A stretch of DNA of 64,000 nucleotides, from the NCBI GenBank assembly GCA_949358305.1, contig OX442320.1, forward strand, positions 3,922,259 through 3,986,258, given 5' to 3'. The notes beneath the pieces are model-generated. The model saw only the letters and a list, made by a program, of their open reading frames with translations. It searched no databases and was not told the origin of the DNA. Below are positions 33,453 to 42,701 of the stretch, piece by piece (position 1 is the stretch's first letter; every line of letters starts with the position of its first letter). The translations under genes were made by a program, and so were the position numbers. Source of the stretch: Strigamia acuminata. Its lineage: Eukaryota; Arthropoda; Chilopoda; Geophilomorpha; Linotaeniidae.

Positions 33453-33740
33453 TCATGTGGTTCCCTTGTAAGCCGATACTCGCCGACACTTCCCTGTGTT
33501 TCGATCCCGGAATCTGTTCGGCGGACACGGTCCATTGGAACAAGCTGCACATCTTGGTCCAATACCTACAATTTGAGTGGACATAATTTCAGTTGAAGGA
33601 TCTTCTTCTACTGGAATTAGGAGTGGCACTACATGTTTCACAGGTACCACTGAATTCCTTTTTATCAGCGGAGAGGATTTGGTGATGGAGAATAAAACCA
33701 GGCACAGGAACAAGGTGAAGGTAAAGCTGCTTGAAGACAT
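33453..33740 (-). CDS. Secreted prepropeptide with CPPN..RD..TGKCRR core, copy 1
   Basis: 95 residues. Residues 1 to about 23 (MSSSSFTFTLFLCLVLFSIT) form a signal peptide, followed by a dibasic KR (about 27-28) and a Val/Pro-rich pro-region. The C-terminal core is CAACSNGPCPPNRFRDRN continuing TGKCRRVSA, with four cysteines. I chose the ATG that opens the signal peptide; the frame is open further upstream. Copy 2 (41443-41721) ends CRRVSA then TAG; here the palindromic insertion broke that codon and the frame runs YKGTT into a TGA supplied by the element. The core recalls short secreted arthropod peptides of the C-P-x-D-x-G-x-C-R kind. The function is unknown. Confidence 0.75.
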   Translation of the reverse strand: MSSSSFTFTLFLCLVLFSITKSSPLIKRNSVVPVKHVVPLLIPVEEDPSTEIMSTQIVGIGPRCAACSNGPCPPNRFRDRNTGKCRRVSAYKGTT

Positions 33741-34170
33741 GGTTTTAGTTGAATGGATAGCAAGTTGGAGTTGTTTGTTTTTATGTAATAAATTGAAAAG
33801 TGGGTTTGAGAAAAATGATGGTTGTAAGTTGAGTTGCTGCAGAGATAAAACCAATTTCATTTCCTTCAATTTGCATGACTTCATGAATGATGGAGTAGCT
33901 TTGATTATGGGTTTGCAATTCGAGGTCAATGTTTAAATTTTTTTCTTTTTAATTTATTTATTAGTTTCAAGGGTGTTTGGTTCTTTGAGATGTATTTCAA
34001 AGTGTTTTTGGGTTTGTTGTTGAGTAATTGGACATTTTGGGAGGTTGATGAGTTTCATAGAAAAGGAAATGTGAAAATAAATTGAATTATTTTCAGGTTT
34101 TTCCTTGATTGGGAATGAAAACATCTTTAAAGATGTTGTAATGACAAAATGCATTGGAAAATTCAACAAT

Positions 34171-34330
34171 TAACCACGAATACCGGTTTGTGGAGGAGGT
34201 TTCCATAAATCATTATGGACGAGCTCTAACGGCTTTCTAGATTGTAAATAATCCAAGCCACGAAATAATAAATGACAGGATTTGGAAGTTTTGCATGTGG
34301 CACAGGTACCAAATTTTATTCTATGGGTCA
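34171..34330. other. Junction between the direct and inverted duplications
   Basis: Short unique sequence between the end of the peptide block and the start of the right inverted arm. No gene or repeat is recognised. Confidence 0.4.
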
Positions 34331-34337
34331 AACCAAA

Positions 34338-34795
34338 AAATCTAATTCTAGACCAAAAAGTCCAAATTTAGGCCAAAAAGTCCAATTTTGGGCCAAAAAG
34401 TCCAATTTTGGGCCAAAAAGTCCAATTTTGGGCCAAAAAGTCCAATTTTGGGCCAAAAAGTCCAATTTTGGGCCAAAAAGTCTAATTTTGGGCCAAAAAG
34501 TCCAATTTTGGGCCAAAAAGTCCAATTTTGGGCCAAAAAGTCCAATTTTGGGCCAAAAAGTCCAATTTTGGGCCAAAAAGTCCAATTTTGGGCCAAAAAG
34601 TCCAATTTTGGGCCAAAAAGTCCAATTTTAGGCCAAAAAGTCCAATTTTAGGCCAAAAAGTCCAATTTTAGACCAAAAAGTCCAATTTTAGGCCAAAAAG
34701 TCCAATTTTAGGCCAAAAAGTCCAATTTTAGGCCAGAAAGTCCAATTTTAGGCCAAAAAGTCCAATTTTAAGCCAAAAAATCCAATTATAGGGCA
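34338..34795. repeat. 20-bp minisatellite (tccaattttgggccaaaaag)
   Basis: About 22 copies, many identical. It is the inverted partner of 30835-31075. Confidence 0.93.
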
Positions 34796-35628
34796 AAAAA
34801 TCTGTCTTGGGCTCCGAAAAAGCTTAATCCGCCCTCGCTTTAGTGTTCCCGTATGCATACTGTTATCGAACAAATCCACCAGTTAAACATCAAAACTGTT
34901 GGGTTATTCCATAACTGTAGATCGGTTATAACAGTGTGTGACGGTGTGCGTTTATGTTTTAGCGCATCTGTAATGGTGTTACGGATTACGGTTCGGTGCT
35001 GCACCGCATTGTGTTGTATTTGTGTGCGATTGTTAATGCCAATGTGCGTGGCATGCCGTTATTTCGTTATAGATCATCGTTAGCGGTGTTCGAGTTGTTT
35101 ATAGTAGCGGTTCGCTGTTATAACGTGCATTTGTGGATTTACTGTGCTGGCACGAATACTGTTCCTTAGTTTAGTTTAGTCATGTTTGTATAGTTTCTAT
35201 GTTTAGAATCCAAAGGGGATTCGTTCATGTACATAAAGGATTTGTTCTGTATTTTTAAGGAGTGAAGTCACTCTTTGCCAAGTAGCTGAATAAAGTGGCA
35301 GCCATTTTGTTTGTGGTCTTTAAGCCAAGCTTAAAAAGATGCCTGCTTTCTTAAACACTCACCCAACAGCGAATATGATCCAACAAAAACTAGATTGAAA
35401 ACGATCACCAAGCCTTTATTCTGTCATCAAATATCAATTAAACCAGTTTTTTTAATCGTTGTATACAATTTGATTAAATATATTATCGGTTTCTACAATA
35501 TCATATCTACAACACTTGGTTATCTGATAAAATTTTGTTCCATACGTTCCTCGTTTCAACACTTCACCACAAGCGTTGATAAGGAGAAGAAACTCGGAAT
35601 AATAAATCCTTAAATTATCCTTGCAAAA

Positions 35629-36606
35629 ATGTACCAACAGCCGATAAATCCATTCCCACACGTAAGTTGATGAACTAATCAATCTAATTAATGAATTAAA
35701 CTAACCAAACGTTTTCCAATTAATAAGGTGGGACCACCAGCAACGGACCACCGATCCAAACTCATAATCACATGTGGCAAGTGTTTCTTAAAATTCCCCT
35801 TTGGATCTTCAAACTTACTTTAGACTAAGCCCCACTTCAGAATGGACCCAAAATTTGGTTACTTACCAAAAAATGACACACAAAAGTGTCGGAAATTACC
35901 CTAACCTTAACCTAAGATAACCTAACCCGAAGTGGGCGCAATTCTAAAGTACACGCGGATCTTCTCTCGTGTTCGTTTTCTTATTTATTCAATTGAATAA
36001 TTCTTCGCAGGTGCGGCTCAGATACTCCTCAATACTTTTCTCTTCTTTTTTTCTCTCGCCTACTTGATTACGGATCAGAAGAATTTCTACGTTCTCTACT
36101 ACACAACCATATTATGCGCTGTCTACCACATAATTAGTGGCGTAGTTGCAATTTTTGGTGGCATCAACACTGAAAAATACCGTTGTTGCTTTGTTTCCAC
36201 GCTTGTTTTGGGCATTATTGGCTGTTTCCCGTTTGTAATTGCTGTTCTGTGCATTTCTGCCAATGATTGGAACAATACCCAATACGCATGCGCGTGGTGC
36301 AGGTATTACCAGAAATTGAATTGTGGGATGTGCGACAACGTGATTGGACGTTTCCTGCCTATTGTCATGGTTGCGTTGTTTGTCGGCGTCAATGATATCG
36401 TTTTGTCCAGTGCGGCTTGCTGCAAGACGTGCAGGTGTTGTTGTTGCTACAATGGAGGAACGTCGAATTCGGGATTTATAATTGCCCAGCCATCGTACGG
36501 GTATAATTCTGCACGACCAAACCAAATTAACGTACCAGTTCCGTATCCACCGTATTATATGGCAAGTCCCCCGGCATACGCGATGAATCAACAGCAGCAA
36601 CGATAG
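35629..36606 (+). CDS. Four-transmembrane protein, copy B (C-terminally truncated)
   Basis: Exons 35629-35661 (MYQQPINPFPH), 35728-35773 and 36011-36606 join in phase to 224 residues. The four helices, the Cys cluster KTCRCCCCYN and the Tyr/Pro tail match copy A, and the divergence is scattered substitutions. A single CAG-to-TAG-type change after NQQQQR ends it about 24 residues before copy A; the rest of the old reading frame (RVDCEQQIQTGDRVRIL) is still readable downstream. A poly(A) signal is kept at 36739-36744. Intron 2 is 237 bp here against about 2.2 kb in copy A. Exon 2's donor is weak, so the N-terminal model is tentative. Confidence 0.7.
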
Positions 36607-36738
36607 CAACGAGTGGATTGTGAACAACAAATTCAAACTGGTGACCGTGTACGCATTTTGCGGCCAAATACGCAGTATGAGAAATAATTATGTTGTTTAT
36701 AACTGCCAAATTATACGATTATAAAAATTAGAAAGATT

Positions 36739-36744
36739 AATAAA
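36739..36744 (+). terminator. Poly(A) signal of four-TM gene copy B
   Basis: AATAAA about 60 nt after the ancestral stop position, conserved with copy A. Confidence 0.55.
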
Positions 36745-36907
36745 AGCTTTTGTTTTTCGATGTTCTTCCAAGGAAATCACGTTTTATTAAACTCGAATTC
36801 TTTTTCCAGCTCACTTTATTGCCAACTCACAAGTTTCATGGAAAAACCAGCCAATGACGCAATCTTTTCTCAAAATAACAGCATTTCAGGCGTGGCAAGT
36901 CAAAACG

Positions 36908-37004
36908 ATGAAAAATATGGTATCGTGGCTCTCAGATAGAAACATTAAAATAAACTTGGACAATTTCTGAGGCATAATCAACTAAAAATACCACCTGAAA
37001 TTAG
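36908..37004 (+). pseudogene. Broken copy of AACS coding exon 1
   Basis: Matches AACS exon 1 (27202-27298) including its acceptor (catttcag) and donor (ttag|gtattttcgcac). It has substitutions and an in-frame TGA at 36968-36970 in place of the CGA codon of HFRG. Only exon 1 and part of intron 1 are present, so it is a truncated by-product of the inverted duplication. Confidence 0.9.
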
Positions 37005-37048
37005 GTATTTTCGCACGAAAACGAATAAATCTTAAAATGAGTCAAATT

Positions 37049-37583
37049 ACATCAGATTGCATCGAAAATTCGGGACATAACGGACATTTTCCACACCAAT
37101 GTCACGTTTGACACTATCTACATCACTCTCAAAGTAGACAGTGCCATGTCTCATAACGTTGAGGTTCCTCTGCCCAGTTTCACTTTTAAAAGGGACAACC
37201 GGAGTCATGTCAGAAAGTAATTCTTTGATAACAGACATGGTCTGAAGCCCCTGAATCCAAAAGCCAATCATGATTCATGACCCGTTTGATCAATCAAGTT
37301 GCACTGCAAAGTCAACCAGGTCTTGGGTTTTACAATGGTGTTTACAATTATTACATTGAATTTATATTGCATTTATGATTTGATTATAACTTACTTGTTA
37401 GTTGAATTCTGATCTTAAGTGGATCAGGTGCCTTCACAGTATCGTTCACGAAAATCCACAAGCCTTTGTTCCGCAAAAGTAATTCAGCATCTTCTCGCCA
37501 TTTCTTTCCATTTCTTTCCATTTGCGGTTCCTTACTGGCCATTTTGCACCAAAAAGGATCACTTCACCCTGCAAATTGACAAA
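37049..37583 (-). pseudogene. Copia-like retrotransposon fragments
   Basis: On the minus strand 37396-37542 reads WREDAELLLRNKGLWIFVND, which resembles Copia gag. 37049-37271 reads ENVRYVPNFRCNLM, the segment found in the GAG-pre-integrase region of Copia polyproteins. They are in the right order but lack the intervening domains. The segment abuts the inverted-duplication breakpoint. The family assignment is from motif memory only. Confidence 0.4.
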
Positions 37584-38191
37584 CTCGGGAAAAAAAATTA
37601 AAATGGTTCACAAATAATCACTAAAGACCATATATTATGGCAATAAAGTATGTAAACACTGCCACAAAATATCAATCACAGTTGTAAACAATCCAAGGTC
37701 AACACACAGTTGATGAAAAAAGATCCAAAGTATGCATTTTGGGAAAAAAAAAGTTTAAAAGTTTATATACATTAATTCTCACTTGATAAATTGATCTTCA
37801 CTCCAAAAACATGCAGCACTGGTCACAGCAAAGCAGAATTGTGATGAAAAATAAAGGTATATTCGTTTCATAATGAAAACATCACTTGGCTATGAGCGCA
37901 GCCATCTTGGAAACCGGTCACAATTAATAGATGCAAAAGTGGCACACTTCTCCTCACCAAGTAAACATTCCTTTGCAGGCACAAATCAAAAGTCTCCTCA
38001 CTCTCTGTTACCAGTGTGAGTGTTTGGGATCCAGATTGATTTAAAAATGCCTCAAATAGAAATGACACAGTGAAATAAAAGTATCAGGAAGCTTTATTCC
38101 ACTCAAAGAAAGCAGTGTATGCTTGTTAGCCATCTTTCGTACAGAGAGTGCTCCAGTGAGCAAATCTTACAATAAACAATAAAAAGAAAAT

Positions 38192-38451
38192 CTACGGAAT
38201 GCCGGTGTCGTAGCAAGTACCTGGCAAACACCCAGAGACTGCACCGATATTTGTCTCAGTTGTCACATCGTAACCATCTAAAATGTTAAAATGTATTTTA
38301 AAGCTGATTTTCTAAAATTGCTTCACTTACCATTAAATATGTTGGGATTGTCAAGTGGGTCATCAATGTCGGCATTTACAGGATTTGAAGTTATTGCCAA
38401 ACGACTGCAGCTCAAAAGCAGTAATAAGCTGGTACTGACTGACAGAAACAT
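38192..38451 (-). CDS. Secreted CLPGTCYDT peptide, gene A (short C-terminus)
   Basis: Two exons (38331-38451, 38192-38277) encode 68 residues. MFLSVSTSLLLLLSCSRLAI is a signal peptide; an acidic linker (DIDDPLDNPN) follows, then after the intron VSGCLPGTCYDTGIP and a stop. Genes B and C in the same cluster share signal peptide, linker, intron position and the CLPGxC core but continue with a DCRxC motif that is missing here, so this copy has lost two cysteines. Not recognised as any named family. Same strand as all other peptide genes of the region. Confidence 0.75.
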
Positions 38452-38613
38452 TCTGGTGCACTACTAATCCAATTATTCTGCCTTTATGTACTGTCTATTT
38501 CTATTAATGACACAGGTGTTTGTCAGGGAAAAAATGTAATACAAAGAGATTCATTTCCTTCATTATGTCGCAATTTTAAGTGCAAAAATGTATTTTTTTC
38601 AAAAACTGCATAT

Positions 38614-39157
38614 TGTTACGAGCGCAGACCTCGCTGTACGACAGCGGGCCTAAACGCTCTGTTTAGAGAATTAATTCTGAAAGCTCTCACTAGGCACACT
38701 GGAGTTTCCAAATCCGCTCACCAGTTGTCACTGTGTTAATTATGCACAGGGCAACTGGACTAATCAATCAAGTAGAGCGGGGGTGGACCCAGAGTTTACC
38801 TGGTGAGCTAAGTGGGTTTGAGAGAGCAGAAATGTTCTGAGCCTCAAACAGTTAACATGGTAAGTAAAGGCTTCTGTGGACCAGCGCACACAGCGCTTGG
38901 TCCCACCCCGCCTTTCCAAATTCATAGAGATATAATTTGATTATCATTCTTGCTTTCTTGCTTTATGTTTATGTAAAATAAAGGATTATGTTTATCATTT
39001 GATTTTGTTAAGTTTGTAATAAATCCCATAGAATAAAAGAGATTTATTTAAATGATAAATCAGTTCTCTCAATCATTTCACCTAAAGGATTTCAAGGTCT
39101 TTGCTAAATTAATTAGCATTTGTTATGTGTGTGGATCACCCCAACCCACACGTAACA
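38614..39157 (+). mobile_element. Gypsy-type long terminal repeat (5' LTR)
   Basis: 544 bp starting TGTTACG and ending CGTAACA. It is followed after aag by TGGTGGAGATGCGG, which has the form of a tRNA primer-binding site (TGG start). It contains AATAAA-like signals. It was inserted into the upstream flank of peptide gene A: the equivalent flank of gene B (about 45790-45815) runs through the insertion point without interruption. Confidence 0.75.
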
Positions 39158-40075
39158 AAGTGGTGGAGATGCGGATTTGAAAGTCCCTGTATAATTGCTT
39201 TATTTAAGAGCTAAAATGTTAGTAAAAATCTGGAATTTTGAGTAAAATAGTTGAAAATTTGTCCCTGAAAATGAGTAAGGTTGATAAAGCAAATTGCCTA
39301 TAATATTATCAGATTTGAAAGCAAATTAAGAGACTTGTGAAAATCAATTTTAGTGTGAAAATTGAGAATTGGGAATGAATATTTGATTATTTTGTGTGAA
39401 AATGTTGAATATTTAATTATCTTGTGTGAAAATGTTGAATATTTAATTATCTTGTGTAAAAGTGTTGAATATTTAATTATCTTGTGTAAAGTGAGATAAG
39501 TGAATTAAGACTGTTTGATTTTGAGTTGGACTTGAACTTAGAAGTTGGAGAATTTATGATGGACGAACAAATACTTTTGTCCGATTTGAATACTAAGTCA
39601 ACAGAGGAAGATGAAACGACGATGATAAGCGAGTCGGAATAACATCACGACAACTTATGATTTAAGAAGCCGAATTGCGTTGGAAATCATTAAAGTTCAA
39701 CTAATACCTTTCGAGGAGGACGTGACAATTGAAGAAATCGAAGAAGATTAAAAATCGAAATTACAATTGTTATCTGTATAATTTTGTGTAAAATTTTGTT
39801 TTAGATTTTCTCTTGTGTATAAATAAACACGAAGAGTTTAATTTTATGTAATTGGCTTTTCCAAGAAAAGTATTGTTAAACTAAGAATTGAGGGATATAA
39901 AGGTAATAGAACAATTCTCGTAAATTTTGTTAATAATTTTGTGAAAAGCAAGAATGATGTTGAAAGTTAGAAGTGAAAATGATAATCTCGAAGTAGAAAT
40001 TTGGGGGTATTTCCATTTGAAATAATTTGAATTTTGGAGACCAAAATTTTTCAAAGGGGGGCGACATTCACCATT
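39158..40075 (+). mobile_element. Degenerate internal region of LTR element
   Basis: It begins with the putative primer-binding site and ends with a purine-rich tract AAAGGGGGG before cgacattc at about 40055-40070. Acidic short frames (DEQILLSDLNTKSTEEDETT) are all that remains of coding sequence. No gag, protease, RT or integrase motif and no 3' LTR is present, so the element is heavily deleted. Confidence 0.55.
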
Positions 40076-40539
40076 AAAAGTGAAAGAAGTTCTTATTTTT
40101 CTTCTTATTTTTTGTTCCTCCAAGAATGCATCGCCGTTAGATTTTGTTTATCCCTACTTTTCTAAGTATAAGAAAAAAGACAAACAACAGGACAAATGAA
40201 ATCAAAACAGGATGTTTAAATTATTGGATTTGCATGGTGTGGTTGCTGCAATGTAAAAATGTATTGTAAAAAGAATAATTCACACTTTTCATTTGATCAA
40301 TGGAATAAATAATAACAATTTATTATTATTACAGTCTAGTTATATATTACAAACACTGTGAATTTATTAGGCGGGTATTTCCTTCTTGGCCAATGTTTCG
40401 ACGGTCTCAGCTGAGTTCCGCGATGCGGGTTCGGCCTATTCGACCCATGTTTTGGCCTTTTCACATATTTGCTACGTAAAAAGATTCAACCAACTAAAAT
40501 CTTCAAAGTTCATAAAACAAAAATTTATGTTGAATTATC

Positions 40540-40725
40540 TCACCTCTTCATTCCCTCCACAACCAAACGCCTGCATTTTTTTCTCTGCTCATCCCAAGCG
40601 AAATCACCGTGACAACGACAGGCAGATCTACGACAGTTAACCACGCCTTGAGTGGCAACATCTTTAGTGACAAGCAGACATCCAAAAATGGTAATTGTGC
40701 TAAATAGGACCCACTTGATCTTCAT
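40540..40725 (-). CDS. Small secreted peptide, CxnF-W-D--CRR type, copy 2
   Basis: 61 residues from the ATG giving MKIKWVLFSTITIFGCLLVT, a signal peptide nearly identical to copy 1. The mature part, CRRSACRCHGDFAWDEQRKK continuing CRRLVVEGMKR, has four cysteines against two in copy 1. Divergence concentrated in the mature peptide with a conserved signal sequence is typical of fast-evolving secreted effectors; this is inference from two sequences. The TGA stop overlaps a donor-like GAGGTGAGA. Confidence 0.65.
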   Translation of the reverse strand: MKIKWVLFSTITIFGCLLVTKDVATQGVVNCRRSACRCHGDFAWDEQRKKCRRLVVEGMKR

Positions 40726-40964
40726 GAGCAAATCCAAATGATTTTCTAATCAATTTTCAATCTCAAAATAAGTGTTTACAAAGTAGAAGGCAACAAAGGA
40801 AAATATATTTCCTATTTGGTTCTGAGAAAACTACAACAATAAATGAAGGAAGTGTCTGTAAACAGGGGAAAACTCTTTGAGTCTTTGCTTCAAAAAATGT
40901 CTATTTGTGTATAAATGTGTTGTTATTCTCATTTTTTGTGTGACAACTGAGTTTTCTTAACATA

Positions 40965-41222
40965 GTTAGGTTAGGTTAGGGTTAGGTTAGGTTAGGGTTA
41001 GGTTAGGGTTAGGTTTAGGTTTAGGTTATGGCTAGGTCAGGATTTGGTTTAGGTTAGGGTTAGGTTAGGTTTAGGTTTAGGTTAAGTTTAGGTTTAGGTT
41101 AGGTTTAGGTTTAGGTTAGGTTTAGGTTTAGGTTAGGTTTAAGTTTAGGTTAGGTTTAGGTTTAGGTTAGGTTTAGGTTAGGGTTTAGGTTAGGTTTAGG
41201 TTTAGGTTAGGTTTAGGTTAGG
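40965..41222. repeat. Interstitial telomere-like array (TTAGG/TTTAGG)
   Basis: Mixed ttagg, tttagg and gttaggg units, less regular than the array at 32040. It occupies the same position relative to the flanking peptide genes. Confidence 0.85.
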
Positions 41223-41442
41223 GTTTGGTTTAAAAACACTCACCTTTTATGAATATGAGAACAATAATTTATTCCATGAGGACTAATATATTAACAGATT
41301 TGGTGATTACAATATAAAAAATAAATATAAAGAGTATTATAGTTCTTCAGTGTTTACTTGCATGACTAAATTGACTGCATCAATTTGATAGAGTTTTTAT
41401 ATCACTGCAATGTCATATCCATTTTTCTTATCGCTTTGAAAA

Positions 41443-41721
41443 CTAAGCCGATACTCGCCGACACTTCCCTGTGACTGGATCCCGGATTCTGTTTGGCGGA
41501 CACGGTCCGTTGGAACAAGTTACACATAATGGTCTTGGTCCTGTACCTTCAATTGGAGTCGACACAATTTCAGTTGAAGGATTTTCTTCTACTGGTATTA
41601 GGAGTGGCACTACATGTCTCACAGGTACCACTGAATTCCTCTTTGTCAGCGAAGAGGATTTGGTGATGGTGCATAAAACCAGGCACAGGAACAAGCTGAA
41701 GGTGGAGATGCTTGAAGACAT
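41443..41721 (-). CDS. Secreted prepropeptide with CPPN..RD..TGKCRR core, copy 2
   Basis: 92 residues. Signal peptide MSSSISTFSLFLCLVLCTIT, dibasic KR, pro-region VVPVRHVVPLLIPVEE, then CVTCSNGPCPPNRIRDPVTG continuing KCRRVSA and TAG. This is the intact form of the gene at 33453-33740. The KR suggests furin-type processing, but cleavage is not shown. The reading frame stays open upstream of the chosen ATG, so an N-terminal extension cannot be excluded. Confidence 0.75.
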   Translation of the reverse strand: MSSSISTFSLFLCLVLCTITKSSSLTKRNSVVPVRHVVPLLIPVEENPSTEIVSTPIEGTGPRPLCVTCSNGPCPPNRIRDPVTGKCRRVSA

Positions 41722-42165
41722 GGTTTAGGTTGAATGGATAGCAAGTTGGAGTTGTGGTTGTTTTTATGTAATGAATTGAAAAGTGGTTCTGAGAAAAATG
41801 ATGCTTGTAAGTTGAGTTGCTGCAGGGAAAAAACCAATTTCATTTCCTTCAATTTGCATGACGTCATGAATGATGGAGTAGCTTTGATTATGGGTTTGGA
41901 ATTCGAGGTCACCGTTTAAATTTTTTTCTTTTTAATTTATTTATTAGTTTCAAGGGTGAATGATTGTGTGTTTGGTTCTTTTAAATGTATTTCAAAGTGT
42001 TTTTTGGGTTTGTTGTTGTGTAATTGGACATTTTGAGAGGTTGAGTTTTATAGAAAAGGAAATGTGAAAATTAATTGATTTATTGTCGGGTTTTTCCTGG
42101 ATTGAGAATGAAAACATCTTTAATGATGTTGCAATGACATGATGCATTGGAAAATTTAACAATTA

Positions 42166-42666
42166 TGATAATGATGAGCAATTTCAAACTGATGGTCAGA
42201 ATAAAAGCAAAGAAAAAAATTTAAAAACATTTTTATTGATTTCCAAATGTCCTTCAGTCAGGACCTTTCAGAGGTGAAAGACGCCTTCCATGTATTATAA
42301 TGTAATGCAAAATTTTTAATTTTAACCAACACAAAAAAGTTATGTAGTTCCCATACATGTTTAAAATATATTTATAATACAAGTTTGTATGTATGTAGAA
42401 TATACTAAAAGTGGCCCATTTTTTTTTAGTATACTTGTATATTAAATATATTGTTTATACTGCCATTTATGTGGACTATAAGTTGAATATATCTGCAATA
42501 TACGACTTTTTCGTTTGGGAAACTTCCTCGTTCCGTGTAATGATCATAACAAATTCCTGAACCCTCCTATACTGAAACTGAAACTTTCACTACTGATGAT
42601 GATGGAAAGGCCTTTAGCAACTAAATTAAATTTTTTACTTTTTTGAATTGTTTAAATTTTTTATAA

Positions 42667-42701
<35 letters not shown>

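Larger units (their letters stand above)
32479..33468. mobile_element. 990-bp palindromic transposon with two tRNA-Ser-like sequences
   Basis: The two halves, about 490 bp each, are nearly perfect inverted copies, starting caagggaaccacatgaataa and centred near 32974 in aattaattaat. It is flanked by a 3-bp duplication TAA (32476-32478 and 33469-33471). The duplicated block at 41440-41450 preserves the empty site (aaaactaagccgatac), which proves insertion. A 3-bp TNA duplication suits PIF/Harbinger-type elements. Each arm carries a tRNA-Ser-derived sequence, the two facing each other. Transcription through it would give a long hairpin RNA. The insertion lies at the stop codon of the peptide gene at 33453. 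Confidence 0.9.
31193..34170. repeat. Direct duplication, block 1 (peptide gene pair)
   Basis: Colinear with 40126-42165. Both hold, in order, a short peptide gene, a TTAGG-like array and a longer peptide gene, all peptide genes on the minus strand. This copy also contains the 990-bp palindromic insertion. Confidence 0.85.
34330..37047 (+). repeat. Right arm of large inverted duplication
   Basis: Colinear complement of 27200-31080. It ends abruptly at about 37047, just after AACS intron 1 sequence, where Copia-like sequence begins. It lacks the 1.9-kb insertion seen in the left arm. Confidence 0.85.
40126..42165. repeat. Direct duplication, block 2 (peptide gene pair)
   Basis: Colinear with 31193-34170 but without the palindromic insertion, so it preserves that element's empty site at about 41444-41449. 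Confidence 0.85.
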
